A stretch of DNA of 64,000 nucleotides, taken from contig CM030707.1 in the NCBI GenBank assembly GCA_017979445.1, positions 19,970,586-20,034,585 on the forward strand, read 5' to 3'. This document shows positions 23,334-34,007 of this stretch, piece after piece. Under the pieces are notes generated by a model. The model saw only the letters and a list, made by a program, of their open reading frames with translations. It was not told where the DNA came from and did no database searches. Made by a program: the position numbers and the translations under genes. The first letter of the stretch is position 1, and the number at the start of each line of letters is the position of its first letter. Source of the DNA: Akebia trifoliata. Lineage: Eukaryota; Streptophyta; Magnoliopsida; Ranunculales; Lardizabalaceae.

Positions 23334-24659
23334 ATTCCACCTTTTTTTTTTTAAAAAAAAAATCTATTTCAAGGATTCAAACCCGCTAAATTATGTTTGA
23401 GGATGAGTCAGATCACTAAAATATTTGAGTAAAGCCCAACCCATTTTTGCCCTACCAATGAGGTGTTTTGGACTATTACACCCCAACTTCTAGTTATCCC
23501 ACCCCTAATGTCTTAAATTATTTATCACACTCTAATTAAATATTTAAATACATCATTCAAACATTACAAAAATTTGATTCAAGTTATTACCTCATCATTA
23601 CAAAGCGTTATAACAAATTCAAACAACTTCAACAATTGTTACAATTAGCAGTACCATCATATAAAATTCTAAATCTAACAAATAGATATCTACACATAAT
23701 TAAAAAAAAAAAAAAAAACAGTGGGAGAGAGTTTATATTAGCACTCCAACTTTTACTTATTCTTTGTCTTTGACTTATTTTTTTGGACGAATCTCCAAAG
23801 TGTGCCCTGAATATGTCAAAATTTTGATTTCAATACACGGATCATTTTAACTCTCAATAACAAGATATGGGTTTAAGGGGATTGACAAGTAAACAGGTTT
23901 TTGAACCCAAACCCATTCAATTTAAGATGTAAGATTGTGTTGACGCCTTACGACTGGATCTCAAGTCTTTTTAAGCCCTCTACCCGCTGATTTAGAGCCA
24001 TCTCATGTCACTTAGTTATAACTCTTATAACTTCAAAATGCATTACCAATTCTGCAATCTTTGAGATTGTAATTGTTTATAACTACCAACTCGACGTATT
24101 GAAATCTAGAGCATCAATTTATCATTCTACATCTCCCTGACATGTAGCACCAAGCGCTGTCACAAAATTCATGATTTTTTCAAAAAAATTGGAAAATCTA
24201 TTTCTCTCAGGCTGACTTATAAGCTCCTATTTTAAGAATTTCCCAATGTCAGTTTGATGAGAACGAAACTTCAATTACCTCTATTTTAAGAATTTCCAAG
24301 AATACAATAGTTTACAACCATCACCATAATACTAGGAATTTGTCAACCAAGAAGGTTTTTATCCCTAATGATTTAGGCAAATTTACCAAAACATGCATCA
24401 CATTTCGACTTTTTATTAAAATGGTAAACTATAGCAATTAATTACAAAAATGGTAATTTTATCGTTTTCGGAATTAATATTTTTTACCAAAACGATAAAA
24501 ACAGTAAAATGTAATTTTTTTTATACCGAAAATACCCTTTTTTATTTTTTGACTAAAATTACGAAAAAATGCTCTCCTCTTTCTTATTTCTATTTAGTGT
24601 TGGGAAGATTAGAAAGAAGAGAAAGATTTAATTGGATTTTAATTTATTTCTAAGGTTAA
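23334..24659. repeat. Duplicated module X (copy 1)
   Basis: Matches 47299-48605 closely and 55138-55610 in part. Markers: CGCTAAATTATGTTTGAGG, ACCAATGAGGTGTTTTGGAC, GTGTTGACGCCTTACGAC. It ends inside a Mutator-like MITE (24376-24656) cut by the junction with module Y. No gene seen. Confidence 0.85.
24376..24656. mobile_element. Truncated Mutator-like MITE, left half
   Basis: It starts GGCAAATTTACCAAAACATG after AATGATTTA, identical to the left boundary of the complete element at 48334-48801. The right half is missing where module Y starts. Confidence 0.75.
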
Positions 24660-26879
24660 ATTTGATTAAATAAATTTTCAATATTTAAATAAAATATGGA
24701 ATATAATTTCACAAATTTTTCGGAAGTAAGAAAATTTCAACTCTCATAATTCTTTTTACATATAATCACACTTAAATTTGTTTTGTTGGTACAATTTAAA
24801 AAGTTAGTGGTCTAACGGGTGCATCACACGGCACTTTTTTCTTCATTCACATGTTATCAAATCTTGAGCACAAAGTAATTGTATGTGCAGGCAGGTAGGG
24901 CCACAAGTAATAATCTCCACTGCATGAAAGACTAGTGGTGAAGGAAATAGTTTTTAGACGCCGGACCATAATCAATAATTGAAGGTATGGGTTGTCACTT
25001 AGGGCCACAGGCCTTGCTGGTAATTCAGAATATGCTAAAAATTTGATTCGTGAAAAATTCGAGTCCTATTACGTTTTGGATTGCAAAAATTTGGTAAAAA
25101 ATTTGATAGATAGAAAATATACAGCATATGCTTTATATGTGTATTATCCGTCTTATTGCAAAATTTTGGTAATATGATAGTGATGATGAAATTAGTGATG
25201 TTAGTGGTGATGGTGATGGTAATATTGATTTGCTTCATACGTGTATTATCGTGGGTATTGAGGTTATTATTCCAATATTGGTTTATAAAAAAAAATCACT
25301 GTCAATAGGCAAATCATCAATTTGCAAAATTAAGGTGTAATTTCAAATAAATGTAGAGGGCCATGTCATTATTCTTTTAAAGATAAAAGAGATATTTGGC
25401 ATGTAAAAAGGTAGATTCTTCCAAAATTTTGAAGCATGGTAGCTTCGAAGTTGACTTGTGTTACATGTCACAACTTACAAGGTTATACTTTGCAATCGAC
25501 AACAAGTTACAATAGCATTTTTTTCCATCAAGTTTTATAAAAATTTGTAAAAAATGCGTTTTGTTCTTTTTTTAATTTAAAATCCATGAATTATTCAGAA
25601 AATTCAATAATCCAGAGAATAATACTTTCATTGAAAAAAAAACTGAAAAATTCATGAATTTTTCAAGAATTAAGTGGGAGATTGCAAGTAAAAATCTCCA
25701 CCATATGTGTGATTAATGATAAAGAAAATAATATCTAAGGATCATGATCAAGAACCAACAAAATGATCGACGTGTTTAATTCTGTGTTAGAATTTCGTAA
25801 CTGGCTGATTTTTTGTGAGGATGATCTCTACAGTGAGGAGATTATCTTTACAAAAGACCAGTTGTAGATATCTCATTTTTGTACTTGTCTGATTAATTAA
25901 TTCGTCAACTCGATTGTGGCGATTCTTGATGATGGATGAATATTCTAAATTTTTTTTATTTGTTACTAAATGTGTTTTTAAAGATCAGATGAGATATTTC
26001 AAACAAGCAAACTTTAGAAATCATACTACGTTAGAAAACTATAACCCAAAACATATAAATCATCATTTTGAGACTAAAAGAAATTTTACGAGAAAAATCA
26101 TCAAAAAATGATCAAATTTATTACGCTTAGAAAAATTCTTTCGAACACATAAAACAACAATCTAAAATCAAATAAACTATTTCGTCAATTTTCACAAAAT
26201 AAATAAAATTTCGATGAATATACAAAATGATTTTTTTAGGGGGTGGAGATGAGTTCTTACCAAAACCCATCATCTTCAACCTCCCAAAAAAACTCAATCT
26301 TATTCAAGAGATTTGAATGTAGAGCGACATACACACACATTGTTAGTTTGTATAACATAAGGTTCTAGATTACACGCACTTATACAATATAATAAATAAA
26401 GCTATCATATAGGCATTGATGCCAAAAGGTAGCATACCTTAGTGATTGGAGAAAATATAATGGGGCTTTCAGAGATAATTTCTATTAACTTTAGATATTT
26501 AATAGAAAAAGCGAATATGTAACCAGTAGTTTAAGAGGAAAAAAAATAGAAAGAAAGCATTTGAGATCAGAATTATATGTTATGTTTAAACAAAATTCAA
26601 CAACTATTTAAGGCACAACCTGATCAATATTATGTTTAGGTACTTGGACTTCTTATGTTCCAATAATATTTGTAGATAATTTAATGTCCCTTTTGCTTCT
26701 CATCACCTCTACAAGGCTACGATAGATCCTCAGAACCATTTTCATGACCTCGTTCCAAGGAAATATTTACCACAAAAATTAATTAAGGGTACAAATAAAA
26801 TTAATCTCTATCTTTTTTAGTTTACAATAGGTGATATTTACAATTCATGAAAAAATTGAATTAAGGCTGTTTTGCCATT

Positions 26880-26933
26880 CTGCGACAACTTCTTCAATTG
26901 CCAAGTAGACTTCACTAAAGCTTTTGCTGCCAT
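26880..26933 (-). pseudogene. NLR relic: first ~18 codons with an extra 21-bp loss
   Basis: ATG at 26933 on the minus strand reads MAAKALVKS and then jumps to the TTGGCAATTGAAGAAG part of the relic at 36687. About 21 bp that the other copy retains are missing. It shares the same junction to NLR 3' flank as the 36.6-kb relic, so both derive from one deletion event before module Y was duplicated. Confidence 0.75.
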
Positions 26934-27472
26934 TTTCAAATTCTCTTAATTATTTGCAAGCAATATAAAACGAAAAATATTTTGATCTCAATTAAGTTGA
27001 GCTCACACTCTCTTAATTATTTGCAAGCAATATGTGACCACCTCCACTCTGCCTCTTAATAATTGTGGGTGTGTTGTTGACTGTCTTAGTCAAACAAAAT
27101 GATAAGGTTCTATCCATAGCCACACATTCTAAAAAATACCCAAAAAATAATTGGATTGGATCCATATCAAATCAATCCATCAAATTTGATTATATATACA
27201 ATAAATAAATTTCAAATATTATTTAAATAAAATATGTAATATAATTTCACAAATTTTATCGGATTAAGGCCCTAATGGATTAGGAAATGGTTGATCCAAA
27301 ACTGTTCTTCCTAGATTCAAACAATACTTTCTTCTGTAATGCAGCTGAAACTACTCTCTTAATTCTTGGCTCAGATCTAAGAAAATTTCAACTCTTAATT
27401 CTTTTTACATATAATCATACTTAAATCAGGATGACTAAAACCACTAATCAAACAACCTTTTTTTTTTTTTTG

Positions 27473-27740
27473 GGTACAATTTTATTAGTTAGTGGGCCCA
27501 ACTTGTGCATCACATAGCACGTTTTTCTTCATTCACGGACCCATTCTCATCAAATCCAATGGGAAGAAAACAAATTTTAGAAGGTCAGGACCATAACTTA
27601 ATAATTGGTACAATTTTATTAGTTAGTGGGCCCAACTTGTGCATCACATAGCACGTTTTTCTTCATTCACGGACCCATTCTCATGAAATCCAATGGGAAG
27701 AAAACAAATTTTAGAAGGTCAGGACCATAACTTAATAATT
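27473..27740. repeat. 134-bp tandem duplication, one visible mismatch
   Basis: 27473-27606 and 27607-27740 are adjacent direct copies beginning GGTACAATTTTATTAGTTAG. They differ at one position (CATCAAAT versus CATGAAAT). Module Y' has a single copy at 37262. Confidence 0.9.
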
Positions 27741-28079
27741 GAAGGTATGGGCTGCCAAGTAGGTCCACAACTAATTCTCCACCTACGTGGAAGACTAGTG
27801 CCAAAGAAAATGAATTTTAGACAGTCGGACCACAACCTAATAATTGAAGGTATGGGTTGTCAGGTAGGGTCACAGGCCTTGTTGACAATTCGGAATACAA
27901 CAAAAATTTGATTCATGAAATTTTTTAGTTCTATTCAATTTTGGATTTTAAAATTTTAATAAATAGAAAATATACGACATAAGCTTCATACGTGTATTAT
28001 CCGTTTCATTTCAAAAATTTGAAAACCAAAAATTTAGTAATAGGATAGTAATGTTAATAGTATTGGTGATGATGAAATT

Positions 28080-29864
28080 AGTTGTAACGCCATGAAATTT
28101 TATTATGTATATCGAGGAATTAAATCAACTATATTGACTTGTTTTGCTATTAAATTTTTTATTTTTAATTATTATAAATAAATCGTGATATTATCGATCT
28201 AAAATAAGAATTTGTAAGAAGGAGATTTTGACAATAAATCATGATATTTTATTATGTATATCGAGGAATTTGAAATATACAATTCAAAGACCTTACCATG
28301 ATTATAAAGAGAAAATTAAAATATTTAGTCAAAGTAGATATAACTCAAAATTTTATACGAAGTTCTTTTGGTCAAATGGACATTACCATTGAGTTCAAAA
28401 ATATTAAAAAATAAAGTTTAGATTGTCAACATGCTTAAATCTGAATTTAATATGATAAGTTATGAGAATGTTAATTTTATTAAGGGGATTTAAGGCTTAA
28501 CGGGTATTTTGATCAATAAAAAAAATCAATGAAGAATTTCGAAAATTAAAAATACATAGTTCAAATTGATTTAATGTAACAAACATAATGAAGAAAAGAA
28601 AACTATATGAAAAATATATATTATTTAATTATTTTTTATTATTAAAATCTTAAAATAAATTTTTATTATAAAATTGAGTTTAAGTGTAATTATTTATATA
28701 AGAGAGATTGATTTGAAATTATTAAAGTGTTAAAGGGGTAAAGTGTAATTAATATAAATATAAATATTATTATATTATATTATTTTTTATTATTATTGTA
28801 GATAGGCAAGCTTCAAAACCTTTGGAGAGGTTTGATTTTATTTACACGGGTCAAAGAGTCGTCACCATTCAATTAAAGTGTCAATGGACACTATAAAAAT
28901 ATTTTGAAATCTTTTTTTTTTTTAGTTTGTAGTGACTCATATATCCAAAAGATAAAAGGAAATGGTCTACCTAGAAATCTAAGGTAAAGAGGTTCAATTG
29001 AGAAAAACTCTTTTTTAGACAGTCGGGACCACAACCTAATAATTGAAGGTATGGGTTGTCAGGTAGGGTCACAGGCCTTGTTGACAATTCGTAATACAAC
29101 AAAAATTTGATTAATGAAAAATTTGAATTCTATTCAATTTTTATTATAAAATTGAGTTTAAGTGTAATTATTTACATAAGAGGGATTGATTTGAAATTAT
29201 TAAAGTGTTAAAGGGGTGAAGTATAATTAATATAAATATTATTATATTATATTATTTATTATTATTATTGTAGATAGGCGGGCTTCGAAACCTTTGGAGA
29301 GGTTTGATTTTATCTACACGGGTTAAAGAGTCGGCACCATTCAATTAAAGTATCAATGGGCAATATAAAAATGTTTTGAAATCTGTTTTTTTCTTTAGTT
29401 TGTAGTGACTCACATATCCAAAAGATAAAAAGAAATTGTCTACCTAGAAATCTAAGGTAAAGAGGTTCAATTGAGGGACAAGGAAGGTATTAGTCACTTT
29501 ATCCCTCCTATCCTAAGATGGTTATCAATATATGACAAATGATGTGATTAGGAAACTCTTTTTTGAATTTTAAAAAATAAAAGGAGATTATAGAGAAAAT
29601 TATAAGGGAATGAACTATAGTCTAATTTTAGAAAATCTAAGTAATTAACCTAATGAGCAAGTTAAAAATGAAATAAGATACTTATTAAAAATTTTATGAG
29701 TTTACGATTTTAGTGGAAATCCATATGAATTTTAGCTTATTGGATCTAAAAGCTCTTTTAAAGGGTTATATGCTCACTTGAGAACATCTTTGTATCGGTT
29801 TAGTCTTTATGAGGTGTCCATGAGTTGGATATCATCATGGAAAAACTAGGAACCTTATGCGGGA
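28080..29864. repeat. Duplicated module Z (copy 1) with an internal direct repeat
   Basis: Matches 38700-39995. A ~340-bp block is present twice (28662-29003 and 29139-29475), both with GAGGTTTGATTTTAT and AGTGACTCA. The ~135-bp joiner duplicates part of 27818-27950 (AATAATTGAAGGTATGGG). Z' has the block once. No gene seen. Confidence 0.8.
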
Positions 29865-29970
29865 GGGAGTTTCTATTGGCATTTCAAGTATTACTTATTC
29901 TCAATCATTCACTTTTTTTTTTGTAATTGGAGTGTGATAAGTAAAAGTTGGGATGCCAATAATAGCTCTC
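29865..29970. mobile_element. Short foldback MITE opening module P3
   Basis: The inverted ends start with CTATTGGCATTTCAAGTATT and finish with GTAAAAGTTGGGATGCCAAT; same element as 9844-9957. Confidence 0.6.
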
Positions 29971-31093
29971 TATATATAATAGGATAAATTACACTTTCAT
30001 CCCATATGACTTGGCATAATTCTATGTTGACCCCCTGAACATTTTGATGATTGCAATCACCTCCCTTATGATTTTGTAACGGGTTCACTTACCCACTTTC
30101 TGTCTACTTACCATCAAATTAACACTTAAAATAATAAGATGTTTGATTTTATAAAGACTATTTTATCTTTTTTATAATGTTACCTTTTTCATAAATAAAT
30201 TTTTTATATTAAAAAAATGGGTTGATGCGTGAGAGTGTGAAAATGTTTAGATGTGGCCATTTTTATTTTACTTTTTAATAAAAAATAAAAATAAAATAGA
30301 TTACATAGGAGGGTAAACTAGTAAAATGACCTTTAAATGAAGGTACAAATCTCAATCCTTGTTAAAATAAATGAGAGAAAGAGAAGGGTGATCCCATAGG
30401 ACTCTCACTCTCTCATTTAGGATTTTGTAAAGAATAATGATATTTTGACGCCACCTCCGACATATGCTCATATGTCCCTTGACGTGGCATGTGCTAGAAT
30501 TATAGATTCTTTGTCTTGGGATACACAAGTGCACATATTTATGGGAGTGTACAATTATGTATTGAGGGAAAAATTTATTATTCTAGCACGTGTCACAATA
30601 GGGTAAGTGTGTCAGAAGGGCATCATAAAATCACAACTCTTTTGAGAAAGATTAATGTTGGAGTGACCTCAATAGGGGACACACTAGGGACATTTTGCTG
30701 TGGTGGCTCTCACATATCCGTAGATGCGTTTTACTTGTATCTTGGAGAGACACATTTATGGGCATGCACATGCCATCATGTCAAGATGTTTCCTGTTGAG
30801 GTCACTTTAGAACGATTTTTTGTGAAATTTATCTCTTTCTCTTAAATCCATCCACCTCTTTTTTTTCTCGTTACGGCAATGAATATTTTTCCAACATTTC
30901 ATCTAATTAAAATGTGTCGTCCTAAATAATATCAAACTTATGTGCCCAGGAGATTTGGGATATATGGTTCTCTAAGAGACGAATTGCCTTGCTCCCACTA
31001 GTCCGACCTCATCGTTAAAAATAACCATAATAATAATAGTATATAAATTTTTTTGGCATTTTATTGGAAGCCTAATAATATGTATCACGTAAC

Positions 31094-31300
31094 CACCAAG
31101 GGGGTGGCTAAATGGTAGAAACTTGGGACCCAGGAATCTGCTATTTCTATGGTCTCAAGTTCAAATCCCACTACCCATAAAAAACCTTGGTGGCTACGCA
31201 CCGCTCCACGTAGTAGGGTATAGCCTGAGTGTGGGGCGTAGGGACTAGTCTGGTGCTCGCAAACTGGCCCGGATACCCTTCGTTAGAAAAAAAATAACAA
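31094..31300 (+). mobile_element. tRNA-derived SINE in module P3
   Basis: About 200 bp with an A-box-like GGTGGCTAAATGGTAGA near the 5' end and a B-box-like CAAGTTCAAATCCC at ~31160. The 3' end is AAAAAAAATAACAATAATAA. It is absent at the matching point of P4 (near 41165). Flanking TAATAATATGTATCACGTAA and TAATAATATGTACCACATGA form an ~20-bp TSD with two or three mismatches. No coding capacity, as expected for a SINE. Confidence 0.85.
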
Positions 31301-31965
31301 TAATAATAATATGTACCACATGACATAGATTGATACTTGGTGGAAGAGATGATCTTGCAATGCACTATAGCACTATACTTGTGTGCATCAATCATGAGTC
31401 ATGGCCATAAGCAGTAGATCTGTCTGTATGGTCCTTTCATTATTAGCTCCTCTAAAGGGGAAAAGATATCTATAATGAAGTGCAGATGGACACCCCAAGT
31501 TCACCACAATCCCATTCTTTAATGTAGACTTTAAGGTCTGGTCTGCAAAACGAGTGGCCCACAGTCCACACCCCAGGAGGAAGCTGTGCAGTCAAATATT
31601 TATAAAATTAATATATTTTTGTTTGACTTGTTCAAGTTTACTTGCAAGTTTTAAAGTGACTCGACTAGATAAACATTTGAGTTTTAAAATTATATTTAAT
31701 TTATATAATAAATAATTAAATTTTTAAAAGAATTAATTATTGTAATCAAAATCTACAAAATCCCAATTGACTCGGTTTAGTTTTACTAACTCGGTCGAGA
31801 TTTGCAAAATAACTTCCGAGACATCTCTTTTATCTCCAGAGATGATGTGAATTTTGAGATGGCTTGTATATTTGTATCGGTTGTTGAATGAGAACAAGAT
31901 GATTTAGGCAAGTAATCGCGATACCAGACAAGATTTAGAACTATGATGTGGAGGTGAATTTTTAA

Positions 31966-32048
31966 GAGAGATTCTATTGGCACACCAAATTTTAATTACA
32001 TGGATTAGTGTGCTTTAACTTAGAGTTGGTGTGTTAATAGAATCTCTC
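31966..32048. mobile_element. 83-bp mini-foldback in P3
   Basis: Same palindromic element as 13957-14039. Confidence 0.75.
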
Positions 32049-32465
32049 ATTTTTAACCCACACTCGTAGATTTTAATCAATTTTTAGTATTCGGCAGCAC
32101 ATTCAAATTAAGAACATAATAAAATTGTAAGTTATCTCATTTCTACCTTTGTTAAGGAAAAAATATGAATTACTTGAAATAACACTCCAATTAGCACTAC
32201 TCAAGGACTAAGTGCGTAGAAAACTATAGATGTTTTTTTCTTGAGGCGTACACGGTTCTCTGCACACATAATACTAGTTCGAGTCATTGATAACAAGGTT
32301 TTTTCTTTAATTAGGATGGATATTATATTCTTATTTTGGTGAAAATGGTATCAAACAACTCCCAAAGATGATTAAATATGATATATTTTTTTAAATTTAA
32401 AAATCAATCCGAGCCAAGTCTAAATATATCCAGACCAGGCATAAGCTTAGTTGACTTAGGTTCAA

Positions 32466-32528
32466 TGGAGGCTAAAGGTTGGTCTAAGATAAATCTCACT
32501 ATTTTACAACTGGAGGCTAAAGGTTGGT
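32466..32528. repeat. 18-bp direct repeat at the NLR-1 breakpoint
   Basis: TGGAGGCTAAAGGTTGGT occurs at 32466-32483 and again at 32511-32528, right at the join between module P3 and NLR-1. The other P modules have only one related copy. Confidence 0.85.
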
Positions 32529-34007
32529 TTTTTCTTGCAACATGTTCCTCTCAAGGAGCTGAACAAGGTACCCATGTGCAACCTCCTCAAGTGTTTTACG
32601 AGGATGATCTTCTATAAAACCTTCGGCCACCCACAAACGGATCAACGTTGAGGTCTTGATTTCATAATCTTCCGGAAACATTCCACAATATAAGAAGCAA
32701 TCTTTTAGATAAGGAGGTAAATAATTATAGCTTGCTAACAACACTCCACTAATAAGTCTTTTAAGATCTTTATTATCTTGCAGTTCCCAATTGAGATTTT
32801 CAAGTACCTCAATCCATTCTGATATGTTACTGCCTTTTTTTGACATGAGACCACCAATGACAACAACTGCAAGAGGCAAACCACCGCACCTTTTAACAAT
32901 TTCCTCACCAATTTCTTTCAAGTGCTCTGGACAACCCCTCGAAAGATCGCCACTCTTAAATGCCTTTCTACAAAAGAGATTCCAAGCTAACTTATGGGGT
33001 AACGGCTCAACTCGGTGAATTTTGAAAATCTCTCCTATAGGAGAAGCTACATCCTGATCCCGGGTCGTGAAGATAATCCTACCACCATTTTTAGGCGGTA
33101 AACCATTTTTAACAACTCCCCAAGCATTAACATCCCAGACATCATCAAGGACAAGGACATACCTCTTCCAATCCAAATAATTGTACATGGTTTCATACAA
33201 CTCATCCGGTGTCATCGTCTCCATGTTGCAAGGAATTGCCTCATTCCTACTTTTATGAAATTGTTGGAAGATTCGTTTCAGCAAGTCCATTACTTGGAAA
33301 TTTTGGGACACAGATACCCAAGCTTTACATTCAAATTCTTCTCCGGATATGCTCTTGTAGACTTTCTTGGCGAGTGTCGTCTTTCCAGAACCACCCATGC
33401 CGACAACTGAAACTATTGATCGTCGATGCTCATCTTCTTCTTTTAGCAGCCACTCTCGTAACTTATTCACATCTTGATCGATCCCGATGATATCATCTTC
33501 TTCGAAGAAAGGATTAAACACGCCGTGATCTCCTCTCCATGTTTCTTCATCTTCTGGGCCACCTCCTTTTTGTTGAAGGTTGCATTGCTTACTCATCTTA
33601 TCGATGTCATCAACCTCTTTCTTGATGATTTCTATCTGAGAATGTAATTGATGACGAATTCCCATCTGCTTGAAGAAAGTATGCACATAATGAATGCAAA
33701 ATTCGATATTTATACAACCGCCAGCCGGTTCTCCCGACTCGATGAGAGAACTTTCCATCATAGATTGGAACTCCTCGATAACATCTTCAATTTTGTAGGC
33801 TTCATCTCTCACTAGTTCCAACCACTGATTCACCACCTCATCCCGTACTCTTCTCTTCTCTGCATCTCTTATGACCGCCTTCATCATAGAAAGTTCATTA
33901 GAGATGAAGTTAATGTCGTTGCTGATTCCTCGTTGGATTTGCCATTCTTCAATTGCCAAGTCTTTTAATTTGGTGATAGCAGACTTCACTAAAGCTTCTG
34001 CTGCCAT
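32517..34007 (-). pseudogene. NLR-1: CC-NB-ARC disease-resistance gene, truncated before MHD and LRRs
   Basis: The frame gives 496 residues from the Met at 34007 (MAAEALVKSAITKLKDLAIEE). A 14-codon upstream extension is open, but this start is typical of CC-NLRs and is shared by the relics at 36687 and 26933. Domains in order: Rx-type coiled coil at ~1-130 with an EDVID-type motif (YKIEDVIEEF, 71-80); P-loop GMGGSGKTT (203-211); RNBS-A (FECKAWVSVSQ, ~225-235); kinase-2 VLVLDDVWD (284-292); RNBS-B IIFTTRD (311-317); CGGLPLA (374-380); RNBS-D CFLYCGMFPED (437-447). It ends NML+QEKTNL. The last six residues are read from unrelated repeat DNA, where NLR-2 continues to MHD and the LRRs. The family (RPP8/RPP13/RPM1-like) acts as an ATP/ADP-switched cytoplasmic immune receptor. 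The NB module looks intact, so a truncated CC-NB protein is conceivable, but I treat it as a 3'-deleted pseudogene. Confidence 0.88.

Larger units (their letters stand above)
24660..28080. repeat. Duplicated module Y (copy 1), NLR flank
   Basis: Near-collinear with 34397-38700. It contains the NLR relic at 26880-26933. The part 26210-26875 also matches 49285-50086 downstream of NLR-2. A remnant of the double-hairpin core (GGCTGATTTTTTGTGAGGAT) lies at ~25800-25860. No intact gene. Confidence 0.85.
29865..32510 (+). repeat. Duplicated module P3, truncated into NLR-1
   Basis: Follows Z at the same junction as P4 follows Z' (AGGAACCTTATGC). It has the P backbone up to the AAATCTCACTATTTTACAAC point and then stops at the NLR-1 breakpoint. 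It lacks the copia fragment. It contains the SINE at 31094-31300 and the mini-foldback at 31966-32048. Confidence 0.85.

Noticed and set aside
30516..30845. 109-codon open frame in module P3
   Set aside because: The homologous places in P1, P2 and P4 are not kept open; it lies in repeat DNA.
31100..31170. Functional tRNA gene
   Set aside because: A- and B-box-like motifs are present, but no cloverleaf could be drawn; with the A-rich tail and TSD it is a SINE.
32791..33490. Plus-strand frames across the NLR-1 NB-ARC (also at 52412-52639)
   Set aside because: Antisense shadows of the NLR coding sequence.
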